DNA of 64,000 nt, from NCBI GenBank assembly GCA_949741215.1, contig CATJLA010000087.1, positions 25,451 through 89,450 of the forward strand, in the 5' to 3' direction. The position numbers were made by a program, and so were the translations under genes. The DNA is from an uncultured Oscillospiraceae bacterium. Its GTDB lineage: Bacteria > Bacillota > Clostridia > Oscillospirales > Ruminococcaceae. The notes under the pieces were generated by a model. The model was not told the origin of the DNA, searched no databases, and saw only the letters and a list, made by a program, of their open reading frames with translations. The stretch's first letter is position 1. Every line of letters starts with the position of its first letter. This document shows positions 44,172 to 53,634 of the stretch, piece by piece.

Positions 44172-46053
44172 GTATTTGCCGGTATTGATTGTAGGCGGGA
44201 TTATCGGCGCTTTTTCGATTGTCTTCCTGCTGGCTTATGCCGCCTTGAAAAGAAAAGGGGAGGACGGGCAGGAAAAGGAACGGAATATGTCAGACGGGGA
44301 GATTATCCGGCGCCTGATGCAATATGCCCGGCCTTATTGGAAAAGCTTTATCCTGGTGTTTTTTGTGATGCTGTTTTCCATTGTGTATGACCTGCTTTCT
44401 CCGCTGATTATCGGGCGGATTCAGGGGCTGATTAAAGACGACTTTGAATTAAGCCAGCTGTATGTGATGGTTGGGCTGTATGCGGGGATTCTGGTAGTTT
44501 CGCTGATATGTACCTATCTGCAGGCGATGATTTTGCAGAAAACCGGGCAGAAGATTCTTTCCCAAATCCGGATGGATGTGTTTACCCACATTGAAGGCCT
44601 GAGCCATGAGCAGCTGAATAATATCCCTGTGGGCAAGCTGGTAACCAGAGTTTCCAACGATCCTAATGCGATTTCCTTTATGTTTACCAACATTCTGGTA
44701 ACTTTGGCAAAAAACTCTATGGTTATTGTAGGCGTGCTGGGGGCCATGCTGCTGCTGAACTATATGCTTACCCTTATGGTGCTGTGCTTTGTGCCCTTTG
44801 TGGTGCTGTTTACTTTGATTTTTCAGCGGTTTTCCCGTAGGGTGCATCGTCAGGTGAATAATGCTACTACGGATATCAATACTTATCTGTCTGAAAATCT
44901 TTCCGGCATGAAGATTACCCAGATTTTTAACCGGGAGGAGCAAAAGCTGGACGACTTTTTAGGCCGCAGCCGAACGCTGCAGAAGGCGAAGATCAACCGG
45001 ATGTTTGTGTTTGGGATTTTTCAGCCTATGGTTTATATGCTGTTTATTTCTTCCAACCTGTGCCTGTTTTATTTTGGGGCTAAGGGGTATATCAAGGATA
45101 TCCATTACTTTGGCCAGGTGATTGACAGCAGTATTATGGTCTCCTTTTATATGTATATCTCCCGGTTTTTCAACCCGATCCAGGCATTGGCGGAGCAGTT
45201 TGACATGCTGCAGCGTTCTTTTGCGGCGGCGGAGAAGATTTTTACCATTCTGGATATGAAGCCGGAGGTGGTGGACGAACCTGATGCCATTGACTTGCCT
45301 GATCTCCGGGGGGAAATCGAGTTCCGGGACGTCTGGTTTAGCTATAAGCCTGGGGAGTGGGTGCTGCAGGGGGTTAGCTTTCATGTGGAGCCGAAGCAGA
45401 CCGTTGCCTTTGTAGGCTCTACCGGTTCTGGCAAAACTACTATTTTAAGCTTGATCTGCCGCAATTATGACATCCAGAAGGGGCAGATCCTTATTGACGG
45501 CATTGATATCCGGAAGATTAGGATTTCCTCTCTGCGCAAGCATTTTGGCCAGATGCTGCAGGACGTGTTTTTGTTCTCCGGTGATATCCGCAGCAATATT
45601 CTGCTGCGCAAGGAGGGTGTTAGTGACGAGGAGGTATGGGAGGCCTGCCGCTATGTCAACGCAGACGCCTTTATTGGAAAGCTGGAGCATGGCCTGGACG
45701 AGGTGGTGCGGGAGCGGGGCAATAACTTCTCTGCCGGCCAGCGGCAGCTGCTTTCCTTTGCACGTACCATTATTCACAAGCCCTCGGTTATGATTTTAGA
45801 CGAGGCTACCGCCAATATTGATACCGAAACCGAGCTGCTGATTCAGGACAGTTTGGAGAAGATGAAGAATATTGGCACAATGCTGATTGTAGCCCATCGG
45901 CTTTCTACCATTCAGCACGCGGATAATATTATTTTGCTTTCTCATGGCAGGATTTTGGAGCAGGGCAACCACCAGCAGCTGCTGCATCAAAAGGGGCGGT
46001 ATTACGATCTGTATACTTTGCAGTATAATCGCCAGCTGCTTCAAAACTCTTGA
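44164..46053 (+). CDS. ABC exporter, canonical subunit
   Basis: A 629-aa half-transporter. The start at 44164 is preferred (AAGGAG about 9 bases upstream); ATG 44155 is an alternative adding three residues. It has an extra N-terminal helix (7-27) before the six-helix core (about 55-345), then the ATPase: Walker A GSTGSGKT 418-425, signature FSAGQ 522-526, Walker B VMILD 542-546 with catalytic Glu547. Partner of the preceding gene, with which it overlaps. A hairpin (46087-46123) follows. Confidence 0.94.
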   Translation: MAEYLPVLIVGGIIGAFSIVFLLAYAALKRKGEDGQEKERNMSDGEIIRRLMQYARPYWKSFILVFFVMLFSIVYDLLSPLIIGRIQGLIKDDFELSQLYVMVGLYAGILVVSLICTYLQAMILQKTGQKILSQIRMDVFTHIEGLSHEQLNNIPVGKLVTRVSNDPNAISFMFTNILVTLAKNSMVIVGVLGAMLLLNYMLTLMVLCFVPFVVLFTLIFQRFSRRVHRQVNNATTDINTYLSENLSGMKITQIFNREEQKLDDFLGRSRTLQKAKINRMFVFGIFQPMVYMLFISSNLCLFYFGAKGYIKDIHYFGQVIDSSIMVSFYMYISRFFNPIQALAEQFDMLQRSFAAAEKIFTILDMKPEVVDEPDAIDLPDLRGEIEFRDVWFSYKPGEWVLQGVSFHVEPKQTVAFVGSTGSGKTTILSLICRNYDIQKGQILIDGIDIRKIRISSLRKHFGQMLQDVFLFSGDIRSNILLRKEGVSDEEVWEACRYVNADAFIGKLEHGLDEVVRERGNNFSAGQRQLLSFARTIIHKPSVMILDEATANIDTETELLIQDSLEKMKNIGTMLIVAHRLSTIQHADNIILLSHGRILEQGNHQQLLHQKGRYYDLYTLQYNRQLLQNS

Positions 46054-46086
46054 GGTCAGGCTTAAAAATAGCATATAATGTTAACC

Positions 46087-46123
46087 CCAGGGACGTGACT
46101 GCAAGGGGCAGTTACGTCCCTGG
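46087..46123. terminator. Hairpin between converging operons, GGGACGT arms
   Basis: A near-perfect 16-bp stem (CCAGGGACGTGACTGC with 46108-46123), 5-nt loop, 34 bases after the exporter stop and 45 bases past the last polymer-cluster gene. T-runs are weak on both sides. It contains TTACGTCC at 46112-46119. Confidence 0.75.
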
Positions 46124-46167
46124 AGTTTATAAGCAGGCAGGGGGTTAATTCTGTTTGCGTAATGCGG

Positions 46168-47289
46168 CTACTTTTTTAATAGCGGCATGGATTTTTCTTT
46201 AAAATATTTAAGCTTTCGATAACAATTGTATATGAGCCCTGAACATAATAACATACTGGAAGATATGGCAGTGTTTTTTATGTGCAATATTTTACACACA
46301 AGTATTGCGCTAATACTGGATCTACCTTTTAAAAAAACAGAATGATAATATTTTTTTATGTTTGCATTGTGTATAATATTCAGAAAACCATCATATGAAA
46401 AAATAGTTTTTAGTAATTGATTGGCTTTCTTTATGGGATAGTTTAATAGCTGAGTTTGTTTCACAATAGTTCCAATTATGAGCCCAAATCGAACTGCAGT
46501 TGCATCATAGTATTCTTCCGCATTTTTTGTTTGGCTTAAGCGTTCTAACCAACAAGCAATAAACATCATCTCATTATCTATTTGGCGCTGCGTTATGGAA
46601 CTGTGTGTAACAGAATAGTCATTCTGCCAATATTTATAATAAATCTTACTTGTTATACAGACGCTGTCTGCTGAGTTCAATACGTCAAAAGAATATATAT
46701 TATCTTCATGGATAATCAATTTACTTTCAAACGCTATATCTTGAAAAGTTGAACGTCTATACAGTTTAGGGCAAGGCCTACCTAAAAAGATAGTATTCAA
46801 GGATACATTATTTTCAGAGTGTGTTGTAGATATCATATAGTCCAACAAGAGTTTTATGTCATCTTTTCGGTAAATTTTGTTGTTTCCTTTAGCACAGTAG
46901 TTTTTTGTATTTCCATTATGGTTTCTTAGCTGCATTCCGCCGACAACTAAATCCACTTGATGCTCTTGTAGTAAGCTAACCGCATCCTCCAAAAAGTATG
47001 GTTCATATTCGTCATCTGCATCACAAAAACAAAAGAATGGTGATTTGCCAAGTTTAATTCCGTAATTGCGAGCATTTGAAACACCCCCATTGGGAATATG
47101 GTATACACAAATTCTTTTATCTGCCATTGCAATTTCGTCAAGATACGCAGCTATTTCAACTTGACTGCCATCATCAATGATAATTAGGTTCCATACAGAA
47201 TAGGACTGTGCGATAATACTGCCTATACATCTTTTTAGGTCAGGAATGGGTGTATTATAAACAGGAATAATTACATCTACAGGATTCAT
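46168..47289 (-). CDS. GT2-family glycosyltransferase
   Basis: A 373-aa GT-A fold transferase: VDVIIPVYNTP at 4-14, DDGS near 39, DADDEYEP near 88 (the DxD metal site). The last 100 residues are basic and may contact the membrane. It adds a sugar to the lipid-linked repeat unit of the surface polymer. It is the last gene of the minus-strand operon that starts at 55071. Codons are AT-rich compared with the flanks of the cluster, a sign of transfer. AAGGAG precedes the ATG. Confidence 0.9.
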   Translation of the reverse strand: MNPVDVIIPVYNTPIPDLKRCIGSIIAQSYSVWNLIIIDDGSQVEIAAYLDEIAMADKRICVYHIPNGGVSNARNYGIKLGKSPFFCFCDADDEYEPYFLEDAVSLLQEHQVDLVVGGMQLRNHNGNTKNYCAKGNNKIYRKDDIKLLLDYMISTTHSENNVSLNTIFLGRPCPKLYRRSTFQDIAFESKLIIHEDNIYSFDVLNSADSVCITSKIYYKYWQNDYSVTHSSITQRQIDNEMMFIACWLERLSQTKNAEEYYDATAVRFGLIIGTIVKQTQLLNYPIKKANQLLKTIFSYDGFLNIIHNANIKKYYHSVFLKGRSSISAILVCKILHIKNTAISSSMLLCSGLIYNCYRKLKYFKEKSMPLLKK

Positions 47290-47345
47290 TATGTTTAATC
47301 TCCTTGAGTACTTTTTGTATAAAATGGGTCCTTGCCTTATGGGTT

Positions 47346-48809
47346 CTATACATCTTTATTCCTGTTCACGTCATATAGCTTTTTTAACAGTGAATAAATT
47401 TTTCGCCGGAAGATCAGCACTGCGATTACCGCTGCCGTCGTAATAGCATAACGCAGGACAGGGTGATTATAGGTAGCCAGCAGCGCAAACCCACAGGCGA
47501 GAAAAACAGAGTAAATGGCTAACAATATTTTGGGATGATACACCTTTGTGTTATCCATATGCTGTTTACAAATTTTACGCATAAACAGATAGTGGGCGAA
47601 GGAATAGATAATATAACAGACTAAGGTGGTATATCCGGCAGCATAGTAACCATAGATTTGTATAAATATGTAATTTAGCACCACATTGAGCAATGCGCCG
47701 CAGACACTGGCCAGCATGATAAAATGGGTTTTTTGGTAATAAAATTCAAATTTGGCAAACAAGTCGTAGCTAAACATAAAAAGTGCGCTCATAGCTACCG
47801 GAGGAATGATCCAAATAGCCTCACGGTATGCGGGCGGGGCAAAAACGGCGATGATTTCTGGAGCAAAAACAATCAGCATTAAGTTGACGGCTGCAATGAT
47901 CAGTAAGGAGATATAGGCGATATTGGCAATGTCTTTTTCCCGGCGGTTCTTAATTTTTTGATAGATCCATGGATCAAGGGTTTGGCCTAACGCAGAATTA
48001 AAAAGGGTCATCACCAAAGAAACAGAATAAGCCAGGCCGTAAACGCCGGCTGCACTGTCCCCAATCATGTTTTTAATCATAATACGATCCGCACTGTTCA
48101 GCACAGTTTGTGAAAGATAGTGCGGTATCAGCGGCAGGTTAAACAATAGTGCATGTTTCCAGATCTTTGCCGAAAAAAATACTTTTCCCCGTCTCATCTG
48201 GACGAAGAACAGTGCGGCATAGCCTAAAAGATCTGCTAAAGTCATACCCAATATGTATGCTGTTACCTTGTCGCTGGCGTTGAGAATAAACAGAATGCTG
48301 ATGGCAGGCTTTGCCACAGAAATAAACAAAGTAACCAGTACCAGCTTTTGATAATGATACTCGACCCTTTGCTCTCCGGCCCAAAAGCCAAATACCCCGG
48401 AGGCCCAGATCATTACCAGCATAGCCAGCATTTGCGGGGTTGTCATGGAAAAAAGCTGGTTCCAATTATTTTGGAAAAGCAGGTAGATGCCTGTCCATAT
48501 AATACAAAGAGTAAGGGACAGGCCCTGCAGAGCGGAAGAAAATACTCTCCGTTGATCCGAGTATTGAATCAGCCCTCTGGTGTAGACGCCTCCGGTAAGG
48601 CTAAGCCCCACAAAAAGAGCAATAATGCTCATCCATGAGTTGAATACAGAGTATTGGCCGTATTCCTCTGGGGTAAGGATCCGGGTGAAAATCGGGGTAG
48701 TGATCACTAATATCCCTTTTTGCAAAAAGGAGCAGATCAGAAACCAGAAGGAGGATCGAACTGGGGTGGGGAATGATTTGTATTTTGTCCAGAACAATCT
48801 TGCTATCAC
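47346..48809 (-). CDS. Polysaccharide flippase (Wzx-like)
   Basis: A 487-aa membrane protein with about 14 helices, of the polysaccharide-biosynthesis/MATE-like flippase family. Typical stretch FLQKGILVITTPIFTRILTP near 28-48. It moves the undecaprenyl-linked repeat unit to the outer face. GTG start at 48809 with AAGGAAGG about 12 bases upstream. It sits between the TagD-like gene and the terminal GT2. Base composition is closer to the host average than its neighbours', so the cluster is mosaic. Confidence 0.92.
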   Translation of the reverse strand: MIARLFWTKYKSFPTPVRSSFWFLICSFLQKGILVITTPIFTRILTPEEYGQYSVFNSWMSIIALFVGLSLTGGVYTRGLIQYSDQRRVFSSALQGLSLTLCIIWTGIYLLFQNNWNQLFSMTTPQMLAMLVMIWASGVFGFWAGEQRVEYHYQKLVLVTLFISVAKPAISILFILNASDKVTAYILGMTLADLLGYAALFFVQMRRGKVFFSAKIWKHALLFNLPLIPHYLSQTVLNSADRIMIKNMIGDSAAGVYGLAYSVSLVMTLFNSALGQTLDPWIYQKIKNRREKDIANIAYISLLIIAAVNLMLIVFAPEIIAVFAPPAYREAIWIIPPVAMSALFMFSYDLFAKFEFYYQKTHFIMLASVCGALLNVVLNYIFIQIYGYYAAGYTTLVCYIIYSFAHYLFMRKICKQHMDNTKVYHPKILLAIYSVFLACGFALLATYNHPVLRYAITTAAVIAVLIFRRKIYSLLKKLYDVNRNKDV

Positions 48810-48832
48810 TATTTGAAAATTCCTTCCTTTTG

Positions 48833-49243
48833 CTAATTGTTTTTATTTAGCACGCCAGCAATTTGACTGGTAGATACTCCTTTGGTATATGGGAAATAAA
48901 TAATTTTTATTCCAGCTTTGGCAAACTCATCTTCATATTGTTTCCATTTTTCACTATCATACCAATCATCCCCTACAAATAAGATAGATGCTCCAAGCTT
49001 TTTGCAGGCTGCCAGCTTGTCCATATCATATTGTGGGACAGCAGCGTCAACATATTTAATGCTGCGAACAATCTCCAGACGATCTTCGTATGGAATAATA
49101 GCATGTTTCCCTTTATAGGATACAAGTTCGTCTACTGTTATGCCGACAATTAATTTATCACACATTCCTTTTGCATTTTTCAAAAGATTAAGGTGGCCAA
49201 CGTGAAATAAATCATATACTCCGGTCGTATAGCCAATGATCAT
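48833..49243 (-). CDS. Glycerol-3-phosphate cytidylyltransferase (TagD-like)
   Basis: A 136-aa nucleotidyltransferase making CDP-glycerol (or a related CDP-alcohol) from CTP. Opening GYTTGVYDLFHVGHLNLL has the HVGH motif at 14-17; the second motif (usually RTxGISTT) reads KGVSTSQIAG near 122, so Arg and Thr positions are partly changed. It supplies the donor for the TagB-like transferase encoded directly upstream, implying glycerol phosphate in the polymer. Its length matches TagD (about 130 aa). RBS AAAGGGG. Confidence 0.88.
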   Translation of the reverse strand: MIIGYTTGVYDLFHVGHLNLLKNAKGMCDKLIVGITVDELVSYKGKHAIIPYEDRLEIVRSIKYVDAAVPQYDMDKLAACKKLGASILFVGDDWYDSEKWKQYEDEFAKAGIKIIYFPYTKGVSTSQIAGVLNKNN

Positions 49244-49289
49244 AATTTAATGCCCCTTTATATGTAATACCTACTATTAGAATCTATAT

Positions 49290-50420
49290 TTATGAAATTC
49301 CGCTTTTGGTGACAATGTAATCCGTGGCATTTTGTGCTCCGTTTGCATGATTGCATAATCCTATTTTTGCAGTAAAATTTTCTATCTTTTTTAAGTAAGC
49401 GATGTTGTCAAATTCTTTTATTTTCTCTATTAGCTGAGTATTATTTAACGCAATTGGAAAAGGAAGTTCGTCAAAAGAAAAATAAAATCCTCGATCTGCT
49501 ATGTAATCTTCCAGGTCAGTTGTAAACAGAAAAACCTTTTTCTTTGCCTGCATAGCACTGAACATGCAGCCGGAATAATCTGTTATTAATATATCACTTG
49601 CAATAATTAACTCATTGATATCGTTGTAAACTGACCCGTTTAAAATCCAATCATTGTATTTTATAAAATTTTGCCGGTCTTGTATACCTGGATGAAGTCT
49701 CACAAGAATTTTCCATTTACCTCCCCATTGAACAGATGTTGTTTGTATAATCCTTTCATAATCAATTTTATAACAATTTAAGTCTTTATCCTTGCGAAAA
49801 GTAGGGGCGTATAGAATTAGATGATCTTCTGCCGAAATATGATAAAATTCACATACTTTTTCCTGAACTGTTTCATTATTCCCGTAAAACATATCGGCTC
49901 TTGGCAATCCGCATTCTAATATTTCCCCTGTATACCAGAAGGCATTTCTATAATTCCATGTCCTCCATTTTGATCCAGAAAGAAACAAATCAGCAATTTC
50001 AGAATCATGTTTAGCTCCGGCAATGTAATATGGGGGCAATTTTTCTTCTGCATCTGCCTCTACTTTTTTTAATGCAATTTCCCCATGCCAGGTTTGAACA
50101 TAATACTGCCCTTTTCTTTTATGGACCCAAGCCCCTTTTCTGCAATTATCAACCCAGAGCTGTGACGTCGCCAAATGATACAAAGCTTGAATGGATTTAT
50201 ACTTTACGACAAAAGCGCCTGATATATGTACAGATGGATCCTTCATAAGCCACACATATTTACAATTTGGAGCTGCAGTCTTCATCTTTTCAAATATTGC
50301 TTTGGGGCTATCACTATAAGAAGCTCCAAAAAAGCTGGAAAAAACAGCTTTGTTTTGTAGCGGAAGGAGGCTAAAAGCTTTCATACAGAAGTTTGTTAAT
50401 ATTTGCAATATAGGTTGCAT
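49290..50420 (-). CDS. CDP-glycerol glycerophosphotransferase-like protein (TagB/TagF family)
   Basis: A 376-aa transferase. The start at ATG 50420 follows GGAGT; a GTG at 50432 is an alternative. Signature stretches: TWHGEIALKK near 115 (the TWHGTPLKxxG motif), LYAPTFRKD near 206 and ITDYSGCMFSAMQAKKKVFLFTTDLEDY near 285-312 (quoted in parts: TDYSG, FSAM). These belong to the TagB/TagF glycerophosphotransferases. It likely adds glycerol phosphate to the glycan. Strongly AT-rich. Confidence 0.9.
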   Translation of the reverse strand: MQPILQILTNFCMKAFSLLPLQNKAVFSSFFGASYSDSPKAIFEKMKTAAPNCKYVWLMKDPSVHISGAFVVKYKSIQALYHLATSQLWVDNCRKGAWVHKRKGQYYVQTWHGEIALKKVEADAEEKLPPYYIAGAKHDSEIADLFLSGSKWRTWNYRNAFWYTGEILECGLPRADMFYGNNETVQEKVCEFYHISAEDHLILYAPTFRKDKDLNCYKIDYERIIQTTSVQWGGKWKILVRLHPGIQDRQNFIKYNDWILNGSVYNDINELIIASDILITDYSGCMFSAMQAKKKVFLFTTDLEDYIADRGFYFSFDELPFPIALNNTQLIEKIKEFDNIAYLKKIENFTAKIGLCNHANGAQNATDYIVTKSGIS

Positions 50421-50451
50421 TATTTGGATCACTCCATATTGTTTTGATTGT

Positions 50452-51699
50452 TTATATACTTGCCTTTATACAATCATAAATAATTTTAATTCCAGACGCT
50501 GACAAAAAATTATAAACGGTTTTTTCAATATTTAGACTGTGTACTTGCCGAATAAGATATGCTGCTGTGATAAGCAAAACACTTATAGATAATCCTATAA
50601 ATTGTTGCTTAAAGATGGACATGTCACTCTCCAATATGGGAATAAGAAATATTGGGCTAAATACTGTGAATATTGCTGCAAAGCGCCAAAATGCACCTGT
50701 TTTTATATTTAAGCAGCCAATCGCAGCTATTCCTACAAGAAAAAGAATCCGTACCATTGGGTAAGAAAAAATATTGCTTGTAAAATTTGGGCTTTTATGG
50801 ATGGTCCTATTACGGTTGTATTGAAATAATAATAGAAACGAAAAGATTATAAATAATGTTCCATATATTCTATTGACTACATTAAAAGTACTTGTTTCAA
50901 CTGCAGTTGCCCAACCGCCCTCATTCCAAAGTAAATAGTTATATGCCTTTTTCACAGCAGAAGAAATTATTTTGAAAAGGAAGTTATTGCTTGCAAATTT
51001 ATTAACGATATCATATGCAAATGTAATTACCCAAGAAAAGGCAGCAACCCCTATTAAAAAAGAAAATTTAATGTATTTTACAATGCTTTGTATAAAACGA
51101 AGTGCTAAAAAAATAATTGCTGCTGTATGTAAGCCCACGGGTAGAATGTAAAACGCATATGTAAGGAAATTCTTTTTATTTTGAACTAAATCTCTGTATG
51201 AAGCAAAAAGAATTAATGCAAACGCCAAAACGCATCTAACATTACTAATAATACTGAATAATGGGACTGTTCCAAGAGGAATAAGAAATAACATTGCTAT
51301 TTCAATAGATGTAAATTGTTTTTTTGAGCGATTAATTTGATCAACTAAAATATAATAAGCAATCCAATAAAATGTAAAACCTACAAAATAAGCTAATAAT
51401 TGTGGACATCCTATTTGTGCTATAATCCAAAAAATAGCGTCACGTGTGTAAAGAAAATCTTTATCTGCTTTTATAACAGTTAAAAATGGTATATAACGCA
51501 TTTTTTCTATTTGCTGATAATATCTTATCAAATCGGGTTCCCCTATAGGAACAAAACTATACCCGAGAGCTGATGTCACAAAAGCAATAGGTGCCACTAC
51601 TTTTTTTAGGAATGCTTTGGAGGGTTTTTTGAATAATAATATTATTGGTAGAAAAATAACGCTACACAACGGATAAATAAATGTAAGAATGGACAGCAT
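50452..51699 (-). CDS. EpsG/Wzy-like polysaccharide polymerase
   Basis: A 415-aa protein with about ten hydrophobic helices and few charged motifs, fitting the EpsG or Wzy group that joins repeat units outside the membrane. A RYYQ near 54 and the loop FSIISNVRCVLAFALILFASYRDL near 148 (short form: SNVRCVLAFAL) match the EpsG pattern. Strongly AT-rich, the least host-like gene in the window. ATG 51699 follows AAGGGAG. The assignment rests on topology and position. Confidence 0.75.
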   Translation of the reverse strand: MLSILTFIYPLCSVIFLPIILLFKKPSKAFLKKVVAPIAFVTSALGYSFVPIGEPDLIRYYQQIEKMRYIPFLTVIKADKDFLYTRDAIFWIIAQIGCPQLLAYFVGFTFYWIAYYILVDQINRSKKQFTSIEIAMLFLIPLGTVPLFSIISNVRCVLAFALILFASYRDLVQNKKNFLTYAFYILPVGLHTAAIIFLALRFIQSIVKYIKFSFLIGVAAFSWVITFAYDIVNKFASNNFLFKIISSAVKKAYNYLLWNEGGWATAVETSTFNVVNRIYGTLFIIFSFLLLFQYNRNRTIHKSPNFTSNIFSYPMVRILFLVGIAAIGCLNIKTGAFWRFAAIFTVFSPIFLIPILESDMSIFKQQFIGLSISVLLITAAYLIRQVHSLNIEKTVYNFLSASGIKIIYDCIKASI

Positions 51700-51771
51700 A
51701 TAGACAATCTCCCTTTTCTAATTCCATTAGTAGCAAAACACTAGGATTATCGTTTTGAACAATTAAGGTAA

Positions 51772-52755
51772 CTATGCCCTCAATTTTTTTATCTGGCGCC
51801 GGATATACAACAGCCATGAGGCAAAAGAAAAGCCCAATAATTTCACTAGTTGAATCAGTGATTTTGAAGCAAATCCTGTTAAATACTGTCCGACCCACTG
51901 ATACTGTTTCAGTTTTTTGAGGACTCTCTCTCTTTCTTTGGCGTCCACAGAGCGGTACTGCTCTATTACCGAACAATATGAAAGTGCAAAATTATTACAT
52001 AAGAGTTTTTTGAGTTCATTTGGAACAGTGGAATTCTGCTGGATATTTGTAATATTTGATTGAACAACTTCCAGTTTGTCAATAAGTGACGAGAATTTTA
52101 CTGTTTCGGTTATTGACCCGTTTCTGCCATAGCGGTATACATAAAGTGCATCTGGTATTACATGGACCTCAGCAGAAAAAAGCAGTATGCTATATGTTAT
52201 TTTAATATCCTCAAAAGCAATACCTTGAACAAAATGGAATTTTTGTTGTATCCAATACTCTCTTCTGATCGCATATATACATACATACCATCGATATAAT
52301 GGAGTATTTTGAAGTGCTGATAGTAAATATTGTACACCGTCTTTATAATTAGCGTTTAGCTTGCAGACCTGCTGTTCGGCTTTATATACGTTTTCGTTTT
52401 TAATGATCCAATCATAAGCAACAATATCGCATCCATCGGCCTTTTGGCTAATTATTTCAAGACACTTTTCGTGTGCATAATAATCATCACTGTCAAGAAA
52501 AAGCAAATACTCGCCGACAGCCATTTCTATACCACAATTTCTTGCTGCTGACAGCCCCCGGTTTTTTTGATGAATTACATGAAAACATGAATACTGTTGG
52601 GCGTATTTATCACAGATTACACCAGATAGATCAGTGGAGCCATCGTCTACTAAAATTACCTCATAGTCAGTAAAAGTTTGGACAATAACGCTTTCAATAC
52701 ATTCTTCTATGTAATTTTCAACATTATAAACTGGAATAATTATGCTGAATTTCAT
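51772..52755 (-). CDS. GT2-family glycosyltransferase
   Basis: A 327-aa GT-A transferase with FSIIIPVYNVENYI at 3-16, DDGSTD near 37, NRGLSAARNCGI near 65 and DSDD near 89. It is similar in layout to the CpsI/EpsJ group. It adds one sugar in repeat-unit assembly. The C-terminal 60 residues are basic. AT-rich like its neighbours. RBS AGGAAAG. Confidence 0.92.
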   Translation of the reverse strand: MKFSIIIPVYNVENYIEECIESVIVQTFTDYEVILVDDGSTDLSGVICDKYAQQYSCFHVIHQKNRGLSAARNCGIEMAVGEYLLFLDSDDYYAHEKCLEIISQKADGCDIVAYDWIIKNENVYKAEQQVCKLNANYKDGVQYLLSALQNTPLYRWYVCIYAIRREYWIQQKFHFVQGIAFEDIKITYSILLFSAEVHVIPDALYVYRYGRNGSITETVKFSSLIDKLEVVQSNITNIQQNSTVPNELKKLLCNNFALSYCSVIEQYRSVDAKERERVLKKLKQYQWVGQYLTGFASKSLIQLVKLLGFSFASWLLYIRRQIKKLRA

Positions 52756-52831
52756 TGACCATCTTTCCTATTCCTAAATGAATCCTTATAAACGGTATTT
52801 ATCTCTTTTGTAAAGCGTTGAATTAAGAAAC

Positions 52832-53632
52832 TTAACCCCATTTTTGAGGATGTTTCTTCATCTTTTTTGCAAAAAACAGTGATAAATATTTTTTTAATCC
52901 ATTAAGTGTGTATATAACCATAAAATAAATGGATCTTAAAGTACCTAACTTTACATATTGATATGTATTCCAATTCATTTTAGCTGCTTTTATTTTGTTC
53001 CCGGATTTTGAAGCGCTGGATATTCGATAAATCAAAAGTGGCTCATCAATACCATAAGCAAACGGAATCTCTCCTAATATTTGCAACCATACAGCAAAAT
53101 CTTCGTGGATTAATCGAACAGGTGGCATAGGATATTGTTTTAGCAGCTTCGTCCTTACCAGTACTGAAGAGCAGGAAATCAAGTTTTGCTTTATCAGCTT
53201 TTTTTGTGTTATTTTTTCAGGGACATGAAGCACATAGTTTAGCTTTGTGCCGGTTTCTGTTACAAAAGCGGAGCCGGTAAATAGCAGCTGCGCATCTCCT
53301 TTTTGGTTTATTAGCGCAACTTGTTTTTCTAATTTGCATGGCGCCCATAAATCATCACTATCCAAAAAGGCTACCCAAACGCCTAATGCCAGTTCTATAC
53401 CTCGATTACGAGTTTGCGCAACACCACAATTTGTTTTGTTACGGTAAACATGAATTTTATCATTTGCAAGGTTTTCTATTACAGACCAAGTGCAATCGGT
53501 AGAAACATCCTCAATAATAATTAATTCCCAATTACGATAAGTCTGTTCTTTTACACTATTAACCGCTTGGATAATATATTTTTCGCAATTATATGCAGGC
53601 ATAACAATTGAAATTAGTGGTTGTATGTCCAT
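52832..53632 (-). CDS. GT2-family glycosyltransferase (short)
   Basis: A 266-aa GT-A transferase: ISIVMPAYNCEKYI at 7-20, IIEDVSTD near 38 (DDxS-like, first Asp replaced by Glu), NRGIELALG near 78 and DSDDLW near 92. It is similar to WcaA/EpsE-type enzymes. It starts 2 bases after the stop of the initiating sugar transferase (TAAGCATG), so it probably adds the second sugar. RBS AAAGGTGG. Confidence 0.92.
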   Translation of the reverse strand: MDIQPLISIVMPAYNCEKYIIQAVNSVKEQTYRNWELIIIEDVSTDCTWSVIENLANDKIHVYRNKTNCGVAQTRNRGIELALGVWVAFLDSDDLWAPCKLEKQVALINQKGDAQLLFTGSAFVTETGTKLNYVLHVPEKITQKKLIKQNLISCSSVLVRTKLLKQYPMPPVRLIHEDFAVWLQILGEIPFAYGIDEPLLIYRISSASKSGNKIKAAKMNWNTYQYVKLGTLRSIYFMVIYTLNGLKKYLSLFFAKKMKKHPQKWG

Positions 53633-53634
53633 GC